From assembly GCA_035772405.1 (NCBI GenBank), contig JAYKKM010000263.1:7099501-7163500 (forward strand): 64,000 nt of DNA, in the 5' to 3' direction. The notes beneath the pieces are model-generated. The model worked only from the letters and a program-made list of their open reading frames with translations, was not told the origin of the DNA and searched no databases. Both the position numbers and the translations under genes were made by a program. The stretch's first letter is position 1. Every line of letters starts with the position of its first letter. Below, in pieces: positions 56,423-64,000 of this stretch. The stretch is from Chrysogorgia sp. JL179-B06 (taxonomy: Eukaryota > Cnidaria > Anthozoa > Scleralcyonacea > Chrysogorgiidae).

Positions 56423-56832
56423 GCGGAGTAGTGTGCAGTAGGATGTATTAGGGTGCAGTAGAATGCAGTAGACTGTATTAGGGTGCAGTAGGGTGTATTA
56501 GGGTGCAGTAGACTGCAGTAGACTGAAGTAGACTGCAGTATGGTGCAGTAGAGTGCAGTAGACTGGATTGGGGTGCAGTAGGGTGCAGTAGAGTGCAGTA
56601 GGGTGTATTATGGTGCAGTAGACTGCAGTAGAGTGCAGTAGACTGTATTAGGATGCAGTAGACTGTAGTAGACTGCAGTACAGTGTAGTAGGCTGCAGTA
56701 GGGTGTATTAGGGTGCACTCTACTGCACTCTACTGCAGTCTACTGCACCCTAATACACCCTACTGCACCCTAATACAGTCTACTGCACTCTACTGCACCC
56801 TAATACACCCTACTGCACATTACTCCACCTTA
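56423..56832. repeat. Decamer array, GRSTGCAGTA, turning to its complement at about 56,715
   Basis: About 29 head-to-tail 10-bp units (variants GGGTGCAGTA, GACTGCAGTA, GGGTGTATTA) are followed without gap by about 11 units in reverse complement. This is the core of the 1.28 kb inverted-repeat element. The 10-bp period equals one helical turn. Confidence 0.9.
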
Positions 56833-57111
56833 TTGCAGCGTACTTCACCATACTATATGCTACATACTACCCCTCCCCCTAACCCGCCTTGAGACATAAT
56901 AATAGGCATACATGAAGTACTTACCTTGATTTTTGAAATGTGTTGCGAATTTTGAATTGTGTTGCGTAAATTTAATTGTGTTGTGAACCTCTACTTGGAA
57001 ATGTGTTGTCGATTTTGAAATGTGTTGCGAATTTTGAAATGTGTTGCAAATTTTGAAATGTGTTGCGAATTTTGAATTGTGTTGTAACACTCCTGGGCCA
57101 CCGTAAATATG

Positions 57112-58080
57112 TAACAATTTTATTGAGTAAATATAAGTCACTACATTTAAAGTTACATTATGATGCAAAAATCATTTATCCAAATTTCGGCTTTATCGAT
57201 AGAAGTACATTCGAAATAAGTAGGAATAGCAGTCGTACTTTGACAATATTTTATCTTGTTCCAGAGAACCTCATGACATCATCTACTCACTCAAATTCCA
57301 AAAATGAGGAATATCTCCGGATACAGTGGGGGCGATTTACGACAAGATCGTTACGACGGCTGCGCACAGCGGCTAGATTGTAATGAAACGTTCCTGATGT
57401 ATGCTACTAAGAATGGTACACTGCACTGTGTATAGTTGATGCATTCTTCATTTAAGGATTACTTTAGAAACTTAAATAAGATATTGACTAAGTAAGAATG
57501 CTGTTCTTCTTCATTTCAAAATAATTTCAAAAAGGTAAAATCAAAATTTAATAGACGATTTTCGGTCCTACTGCCCCTTTAAAGCAGTTGTTTAAATGAA
57601 AGAGAGGTATAGAGAGCTATCTCATTTAAAACAAGTTCTGTTTATTCGTCAGGTACAGTATAATATGTACACTGTAGCTCGCCATCGTTATCAAGTTTAA
57701 ACAAAAATGATTAGGTTTACCTTGACACTAATTCTGCATGGACTTGTGCATGAAAGTATCCATATATCTTGATATGCGTATAATAGTTCGGTGACAACAT
57801 CGCACATGCTTTTATAATGACGTTTAAACATTCTTCAGAAGGGGTATCGATGTCAGTATTTTTAATAGTTGTATACAGACATTATTGTTGTATTAATTTG
57901 GTAAATAATTAGAGTTAGGCATCTATTTAGATATATGATAAACATTGTTTTAACTTTTTTGTTCGGTTTGGTATAATAAATTTGTTATTACTACAGCTTT
58001 ATAGTGCCGCTTGAAGGAATTATTTTTGTTGTTGTGGCGAAGAAAAGCTTTGCCATGTTCTTACATGTACTTGTACACGT
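57112..58080. other. Interior of the 7.1 kb transposon, no recognised gene
   Basis: A plus frame ending at 57,383 (NLMTSSTHSNSKNEEYLRIQ, then RFTTRSLRRLRTAARL) is open for about 100 codons but unrecognised. The rest is AT-rich. Confidence 0.35.
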
Positions 58081-58470
58081 TTTGCTCAGATTCTGAGTGT
58101 AATTTACTCACACCTTGAGTAACTTCTTATTTTACTCAAAAATAGGTGTTATTATGGGTGCATTTGGTTTACTCATTTTTTTGAGTAAGTTTTACTCAAA
58201 TTATTGAGTAAGTTTTACTCACATTACATGAGTAAGTTTTACACACATTACATGAGTAAGTATTACACGCTATTTGGTGTTACTATGGGTGCATCGTTTT
58301 ACTCAAGATTTTGCGTAAATTCTACACAGGATTTTTTGCAGTGTAAGCTACACATGAAACCAAGTTTAAAAATATCTTATTAAAAAAATATGTACTAAAA
58401 GTAACTATAACAAAATATTAAACGATATATATATACAATATGGATGGCTAAGACTAATTTACATGCACAG

Positions 58471-58601
58471 TTAGGTATCATCAGTTTTTTCTGCTTTTAG
58501 CTTCCTACATTCAGTGGCGTTCCTTTCGTCTTTACATTTTTGTGCCATGGCAGCCTTGACTGTTGATGGAGTCGCTTTGGGGAATCGCTTGAGCACATGT
58601 G
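58471..58601 (-). CDS. BEN-domain protein, last exon
   Basis: BEN domains bind DNA or chromatin proteins. This exon completes the domain: SHVLKRFPKATPSTVKAAMA, QKCKDERNATECRKLKAEKT, DDT, stop at 58,471. Acceptor TTAATGTTATAG; 131 nt, two leftover bases plus 43 codons, which fits the one-base remainder of the preceding exon exactly. The H-V-x-K-x-FP...V..A-x-QKC-DE ending is typical of BEN C-terminal helices. It is intact and in phase, so likely functional. Confidence 0.8.
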
Positions 58602-58629
58602 CTATAACATTAATACAAAAAAACGTATT

Positions 58630-58850
58630 ACAAAATGTTTATCGCGGGGTAAATTCCAACCGCTTCCGGTTTAAGTTGCATTTTTCACAACTCGTCCTGG
58701 TTTGGTCTTCTCTGGTCCCAGAGGTTCCACGCCACCCCCGATAACTGAAAGTGGTCCCGGTTTGGTCCAACACTCGAAATTTGCTATCACCATAAACCCT
58801 TAGAACATGTAGTTTAATCGAGTGAAATGGCAAATATTACTTACATATAA
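58630..58850 (+). mobile_element. SINE copy in BEN-gene intron
   Basis: Contains AAGTTGCATTTTTCACAACT, CCTGGTTTGGTC, GTCCCGGTTTGGTCCAACAC and the ACATGTAGTTTAATCGAGTG 3' region shared with 47,041-47,325. The head is not tRNA-like here (5' truncated or rearranged). It lies between the last two BEN exons and touches the donor of the exon at 58,845. That exon's GTAAGT may thus sit at the SINE edge. Confidence 0.75.
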
Positions 58851-59022
58851 TTAATTGGACTTTCTGAGGATCCAGTGCAGGGCGACCTTCCTTGCTTTTC
58901 CCAGTAACAGATGATGATGCAATGACACTTCTTTTAAACAAGATGCACATCAAAACTACTGACATTTTTCTGTCACTCCTTGAATTTTTAATTTCTGACA
59001 CCTGGACAGAGTCAGCAAAGTT
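58845..59022 (-). CDS. BEN-domain protein, penultimate exon (domain core)
   Basis: 178 nt, acceptor GTTTATTTCAG, donor ATAT|GTAAGT, phase 0 in and one base out. It reads NFADSVQVSEIKNSRSDRKM, SVVLMCILFKRSVIASSSVT, GKSKEGRPALDPQKVQLII. The hydrophobic helix MSVVLMCILF, the S-VTGK turn and ALDPQK-x-x-LII match the BEN-domain core. With the last exon it gives a complete domain of roughly 85-90 residues. Many BEN proteins are transcriptional repressors; that role here is inference only. Confidence 0.85.
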
Positions 59023-59123
59023 CTGAAATAAACAATTATTAAAGCTGTGAGATAATACATGTTATTTGAATTTGGAGTGTCCAGCCCCTAATAAACTACT
59101 GTCAGTATCATGCTTTTATTATA

Positions 59124-59285
59124 AGTAATACCATGGTAGTGAGGTGTATTAGCTGTTAAACCGCCTGCTCGATGAGGGTCATTAAGTAAAATTCATGAGA
59201 GCCACAGGCCCGAAGGAATTTTACTTAATGACCCAAATCAAGCGGGCGGTTTAACAGCTAATACACCTCACTACCATGGTATTAC
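59124..59285. mobile_element. Fold-back MITE in BEN-gene intron
   Basis: Arms of about 70 bp (AGTAATACCATGGTAGTGAG and complement) around a 20-bp loop, nearly perfect, so recent. GTAATACCATGG recurs once more at 59,289-59,300, and CAACCATGGTATTA at 59,473-59,486. The transcribed intron would carry a long hairpin. Confidence 0.9.
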
Positions 59286-59518
59286 TTTGTAATACCATGG
59301 TTGTCGAAATTTCATGTCTTTGCATGCCTGCAGGTGAAAAGAAGCTAATACTACCTCTCATGACGTCATTCAAGGTTGTATTAGTTCTAATACGACCTCT
59401 AGATTGTATAAATTAATCCAAATGAGGTAATTTAGTTATTAATTCAACCTGAAAAGACAAAAGAAATTGAGACAACCATGGTATTATATACAGTATAAAT
59501 GCGTGGTAGTTAACTTAC

Positions 59519-59880
59519 CGACAGAGGAGGGAGTGAGTCGTCAGGGCAAGTTGAAGAACGCTGTTGACCATCTGCATCACCATTGGTAGTACAATCACTA
59601 TCATGATCACTATTAATATCATCTGAGCATCTGAGGGAAGTTGCTTCTGTGGCCACTTGCTTAGATTTTACAATTTCTGTTCTCTGTGTTAAGCGAGGAG
59701 TCGAGTGATCCATATGACTGAATACTGTAGGGCTGCAGGGTGATCGCTGGCTGAGTGAGGAAGGACTGCTTGTTTGTCGGCTAAGTAAAGGACTGTGTGG
59801 TCTACCTTTGTTTCTGTCAGCAACAAATGATACTTCTTTTATCACCTCTTTACAGGTTTTCTTTAAAAGATCTGGGAGAT
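59519..59880 (-). CDS. BEN-domain protein, Ser-rich exon upstream of the domain
   Basis: 362 nt, acceptor TATATTTTCTTAACAG, donor TCG|GTAAGT, two bases plus 120 codons, ending phase 0 as the next exon requires. It reads LPDLLKKTCKEVIKEVSF, then a Ser/Pro-rich disordered stretch (SPLLSRQTSSPSSLSQRSPC) and an acidic part (DDINSDHDSDCTTNGDADG). Low-complexity linkers before BEN domains are common. The upstream exon (needing a one-base remainder) is not identified. A short open stretch behind an acceptor near 60,555 (APFKPAFAELDIPVKI) is a weak candidate. The gene start lies outside or beyond the satellite array. Confidence 0.8.
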
Positions 59881-59889
59881 CTGTTAAGA

Positions 59890-61050
59890 AAATATAACAA
59901 TTTATAACTGTGTCCAATTATTACAAACAGGGGCCATTGTCTGGGTATACCAGTCAGTATATGGGTATACCAGTTTATAACAGAAATTTATCACTCAGGG
60001 GTATTAATTGGCATGGCTCTTGACTTTACACTGAAATTTCCTACTTTCCAGAGATTTTGTCCAAATTAAGCCAAACTTACCAAACATATTTATAAAGTAA
60101 ATAGTTTGAACCTAGGAGTATCATTAAAAGATGTGCAAGTTGATTGTCCAGGTTGTAGGAGTTTTGAGAAAGACTGTTTGTAACTGACATTTCAAATACT
60201 GTACCTCAGCCGTGGTCATCTTCAGAGACAAGTAAAGCATGTTTGTCAGGTTTGCCTAGACAATAGTATATATTGCTTTACACACTTCACTCACTGCCTC
60301 TGAAGGCATCGAAATGTCAGTCACCAACAATAGTCTTTCTAAAGACTATACAACAACCTGGACAATCAACTTCACACATCTAAAGATATTTATCGTACAG
60401 TAGGAACTAATTTAGTTTTATTTCTACGACAAGGTCATGTGACTCATTGGTGGCAATATTGAATGAAAACTTTCAAGAGGCATGCGAATATGAATGGATG
60501 CATTTATTTTAACAGGGATGTCCAATTCAGCAAAAGCTGGTTTAAATGGAGCCCTGTAAAAAAACTAAACAGCCTAATTTGATGCAAACTTTAATTACGT
60601 TTATCATGTAACATTGAATGGCAGATTGTAATTAGCGGAAAATGCATTCTCTAAAAGTTGCCATTGATGGTAGAGCTATACAATCTTGCAACTTAGCATG
60701 GTGAACTAGATCAATATTTGCATCAATTATTATTTAAATTATATATATATTTGCATGTCTCAAGAAGCTTTCTTTTTTCATTCAATATGGTTGGCAGTGA
60801 GTCACGTAACCATGTTGCCATGGTAACAAGACTGAAAAATATCACATGAAAGTTTAAATGAACTTGGGTTAAAAGTATTCACAGCAGGCCAAACTAGTCT
60901 CTGCATGTCATGTGGTAACATGTACGAAACATATGATAAATCTATGTAAACGCTCGTATTAGAAATGTCAACAGTTTTGTAACTATTTTATAAAGTATTT
61001 CAAGATTGTCGTGTGGTTTTTTCGACGTCTTTGCCATGTTACAATTGCGT
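59890..61050. other. BEN-gene upstream/intron region with one MITE
   Basis: Apart from the element at 60,133-60,383 I see no repeat or exon I can defend. The open segment behind TTTTTTTACAG near 60,555 (minus) is 43 codons and could be an exon, but no donor is visible. Confidence 0.35.
60133..60383. mobile_element. 250-bp MITE, GATGTG..AAGTTGATTGTCCA ends
   Basis: The left end (GATGTG, GTTGATTGTCCAGGTTGT, then GACTGACATTTC-like) pairs with the complementary right end ending TTCACACATC. A fragment of the same family (ACAACCTGGACGATCAACTT) lies at 43,046-43,080 inside the 2.6 kb transposon. Confidence 0.75.
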
Positions 61051-64000
61051 TTAACTCTTTCCCTACGGGCGCAGTTAAAATGGGTCACTGAAGACCCGCA
61101 AAGTCGTCAATCGAAAAACACGGCACACGGTAACGCAAGATTAAAAATTGAAATTCGACAAGCGCCAGGAACATGAAATCCACGCACACGCCAAGTTTGA
61201 TTTGATTTCATAAACAACTCTGCGATTGGTGGCATTTTGAGTTTTCAAGATGCTACGCGGGCGTGCAAGATGGCCTTTTCTGGAAAAATGTAAATTTTTC
61301 AACCTGATTTATGATAATTAATGCTAATTTATATTAACATAATGTGTTTTGTTCGGGAAATTTAAAAGAACAAGTAAAAGCCGGTTTATTGGGCTTCCAG
61401 AAAATGTATAGCTTTCGCAACAGTTATGGTTATTTCAAGAGATATCAATAGAACAACGTGGGTCGTTCAATTTTTGATGTTTTTCAGCCGTAAGGAAAGA
61501 GTTAATAAGCAATAATAGGTAAATTGAAAATAATCGAAGAAAAAGCCGTGAAAGGAAAAGCAGTTTATTATCTGTTGAACTGAAAATAATCAAAGTAAAT
61601 ACAGTTTAACAAAGCAAAAAAAATGGTCAGTGACAAAAAAATGAACCCCCTTCTCTGCTCCCCCCTACCCCCCTCAATGAGAGGAATTATGTAAGGGTTA
61701 CCCGAAGCAGAGTCTCTGCAGAGATCCCACCCGCACCGGTCCACCGCACGGGAGCTCATACTTTTAAATATATACGCAAGCTATCTATACACTACAAAGA
61801 CAATACGTTCTATGCATGTGGGTCAAAAAGGTCAAAATTCACCGTGTTTAGGAATGTAGGAAATAATTCACCAAATTTGTTAAAAATTTGATATGTGTGT
61901 TGTTTAGCCGACTTATAACGATGATGAAAAATTCAGGCGAAAATATAAAATTGATCGATGCGAAAAAATATCGACCATTGTATATTAACTCTTTCCCTAC
62001 GGGCGCAGTTAAAATGGGTCACTGAAGACCCGCAAAGTCGTCAATCGAAAAAACACGGCACACGGTAACGCAAGATTAAAAATTGAAATTCGACAAGCGC
62101 CAGGAACATGAAATCCACGCACACGCCAAGTTTGATTTGATTTCATAAACAACTCTGCGATTGGTGGCATTTTGAGTTTTCAAGATGCTACGCGGGCGTG
62201 CAAGATGGCCTTTTCTGGAAAAATGTAAATTTTTCAACCTGATTTATGATAATTAATGCTAATTTATATTAACATAATGTGTTTTGTTCGGGAAATTTAA
62301 AAGAACAAGTAAAAGCCGGTTTATTGGGCTTCCAGAAAATGTATAGCTTTCGCAACAGTTATGGTTATTTCAAGAGATATCAATAGAACAACGTGGTCGT
62401 TCAATTTTTGATGTTTTTCAGCCGTAAGGAAAGAGTTAATAAGCAATAATAGGTAAATTGAAAATAATCGAAGAAAAAGCGTGAAAGGAAAAGCAGTTTA
62501 TTATCTGTTGAACTGAAAATAATCAAAGTAAATACAGTTTAACAAAGCAAAAAAATGGTCAGTGACAAAAAATGAACCCCCTTCTCTGCTCCCCCCTACC
62601 CCCCTCAATGAGAGGAATTATGTAAGGGTTACCCGAAGCAGAGTCTCTGCAGAGATCCCACCCGCACCGGTCCCACCCGCACGGGAGCTCATACTTTTAA
62701 ATATATACGCAAGCTATCTATACACTACAAAGACAATACGTTCTATGCATGTGGGTCAAAAAGGTCAAAATTCACCGTGTTTAGGAATGTAGGAAATAAT
62801 TCACCAAATTTGTTAAAAATTTGATATGTGTGTTGTTTAGCCGACTTATAACGATGATGAAAAATTCAGGCGAAAATATAAAATTGATCGAATGCGAAAA
62901 AAATATCGACCATTGTATATTAACTCTTTCCCTACGGGCGCAGTTAAAATGGGTCACTGAAGACCGCAAAGTCGTCAATCGAAAAAACACGGCACACGGT
63001 AACGCAAGATTAAAAATTGAAATTCGAACAAGCGCCAGGAACATGAAATCCACGCACACGCCAAGTTTGATTTGATTTCATAAACAACTCTGCGATTGGT
63101 GGCATTTTGAGTTTTCAAGATGCTACGCGGGCGTGCAAGATGGCCTTTTCTGGAAAAAATGTAAATTTTTCAACCTGATTTATGATAATTAATGCTAATT
63201 TATATTAACATAATGTGTTTTGTTCGGGAAATTTAAAAGAACAAGTAAAAGCCGGTTTATTGGGCTTCCAGAAAATGTTATAGCTTTCGCAACAGTTATG
63301 GTTATTTCAAGAGATATCAATAGAACAACGTGGTCGTTCAATTTTTGATGTTTTTCAGCCGTAAGGAAAGAGTTAATAAGCAATAATAGGTAAATTGAAA
63401 ATAATCGAAGAAAAAAGCGTGAAAGGAAAAGCAGTTTATTATCTGTTGAACTGAAAATAATCAAAGTAAATACAGTTTAACAAAGCAAAAAAATGGTCAG
63501 TGACAAAAAATGAACCCCCTTCTCTGCTCCCCCCTACCCCCCTCAATGAGAGGAATTATGTAAGGGTTACCCGAAGCAGAGTCTCTGCAGAGATCCCACC
63601 CGCACCGGTCCACCCGCACGGGAGCTCATACTTTTAAATATATACGCAAGCTATCTATACACTACAAAGACAATACGTTCTATGCATGTGGGTCAAAAAG
63701 GTCAAAATTCACCGTGTTTAGGAATGTAGGAAATAATTCACCAAATTTGTTAAAAATTTGATATGTGTGTTGTTTAGCCGACTTATAACGATGATGAAAA
63801 ATTCAGGCGAAAATATAAAATTGATCGATGCGAAAAAATATCGACCATTGTATATTAACTCTTTCCCTACGGGCGCAGTTAAAATGGGTCACTGAAGACC
63901 CGCAAAGTCGTCAATCGAAAAACACGGCACACGGTAACGCAAGATTAAAAATTGAAATTCGACAAGCGCCAGGAACATGAAATCCACGCACACGCCAAGT
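61051..64000. repeat. Tandem array, about 935-bp units (3.2 copies, runs off the window)
   Basis: Unit starts (TTAACTCTTTCCC) fall at 61,051, 61,985, 62,920 and 63,855, giving periods of 934, 935 and 935. Units are almost identical; differences are nearly all single-base indels in homopolymers. Each unit is a 447-449-bp TTAA-flanked MITE plus a spacer of about 487 bp with CCCCCCTACCCCCCTC and CTCTGCAGAGATC stretches. The ORFs on either strand in this array are short, are not consistently kept between units and look non-coding. Confidence 0.95.
61055..61501. mobile_element. TTAA-flanked MITE, array copy 1
   Basis: Ends CTCTTTCCCTACGG and, in complement, CTCTTTCCTTACGG, with TTAA at 61,051-61,054 and 61,502-61,505. 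Copies 2-4 start at 61,989, 62,924 and 63,859 (the last cut by the window end). The solo reverse-oriented relative at 11,914-12,316 is shorter (403 bp) and diverged. Confidence 0.9.

Larger units (their letters stand above)
55822..57105. mobile_element. 1.28 kb inverted-repeat element with 6-bp AATATG duplication
   Basis: Ends TACGGTGGCCCAGG and complement. AATATG flanks both sides (55,816-55,821 and 57,106-57,111). The element is almost entirely two arms meeting near 56,715. Each has, from the outside in, an array of 19-bp CACATTTCAAAATTCGCAA units, a unique stretch (TCCAAGTAGAGGTTCACAAC, GGTAAGTACTTCATG) and a 10-bp array. The left arm is longer (about 890 bp including a 191-bp hAT MITE) than the right (about 390 bp). 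Non-coding. Confidence 0.9.
51262..58343. mobile_element. 7.1 kb DNA transposon with CACTGC...GCAGTG ends (CACTA/EnSpm-like)
   Basis: The left end TACACTGCAAAAAAT and the right end ATTTTTTGCAGTGTA are perfect inverted repeats, with TA on each side as a possible 2-bp duplication. Both ends are followed inward by 250-380 bp packed with TTTACTCA/TGAGTAAA words in both orientations (51,285-51,650 and 58,085-58,320). CACTG-type ends plus dense subterminal repeats are hallmarks of the CACTA/EnSpm group; the assignment is by analogy. The interior carries exon relics on the plus strand, a double-hairpin motif, a SINE and a large inverted-repeat element. No intact transposase. Confidence 0.75.

Noticed and set aside
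62562..63464. ORFs of 76-92 codons within the 935-bp array
   Set aside because: They differ between units because of single-base indels and are not conserved across copies; the array is non-coding.
1..64000. CRISPR arrays, operons, rRNA or phage-like modules
   Set aside because: None seen; the repeats lack CRISPR spacing and the gene structure is intron-bearing eukaryotic.

Overview
The window is AT-rich, intron-bearing, repeat-saturated animal DNA. Splice sites are GT-AG. There are CR1/L2-type LINE remnants, Penelope-like remnants with hammerhead-ribozyme relics, a tRNA-derived SINE family, a BEN-domain gene and many short inverted-repeat elements. Together these suggest a marine invertebrate, most likely a cnidarian (a sponge or another early branch is not excluded). 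I see no prokaryotic operons, CRISPR arrays or rRNA genes, and no complete host gene. The best host gene is the 3' end of a BEN-domain gene on the minus strand at 58.5-59.9 kb, with three phase-compatible exons.

Layout. 1-31.2 kb: three copies (A, B, C) of a long repeat unit, A and B directly head-to-tail. The unit carries decayed, splice-bounded coding segments on the minus strand: a gag/ORF1-like region, a Tc1/mariner-like DDE segment, an exon with LFALCKVPLIKKYGIDKIL, a CxxC exon and a YYVFDVSY tail exon. The copies are made different by insertions: a 3.9 kb CATGGCGAG-ended element holding a LINE (A), a fold-back element (A), a TTAA-flanked MITE (A) and a 5'-truncated LINE (C). Copies A and C also carry related Penelope/hammerhead remnants. 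Several of these insertions have an exact empty site in a sister copy, so their ends can be read directly. 16.3-20.0 kb is a spacer with a fold-back element and two unrelated-looking exon relics.

31-45 kb is a graveyard. It holds a hammerhead-like relic, a THAP/DDE-type transposase relic, more distant relatives of the unit A-C exons, an L2-like LINE tail, fold-back elements, a Myb/SANT-like pseudogene, and a Penelope-like element split by a 2.6 kb DNA transposon with a 5-bp target duplication. 46-48.3 kb has splice-bounded exons of an unrecognised minus-strand gene.

51.3-58.3 kb is a 7.1 kb DNA transposon with CACTGC...GCAGTG ends and GAGTAAA-rich subterminal repeats. Inside it are an RNA-like double-hairpin motif present twice, exon relics, and a 1.3 kb inverted-repeat element. 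One arm of that inverted repeat carries a 191-bp hAT-type MITE. 61.05 kb to the window end is a tandem array of about 935-bp units, each containing one copy of the TTAA-flanked MITE also seen alone at 11.9 kb.

No gene network can be read from this window. What ties it together is a history of nested transposition. All family names for proteins come from recalled motifs and were not searched.
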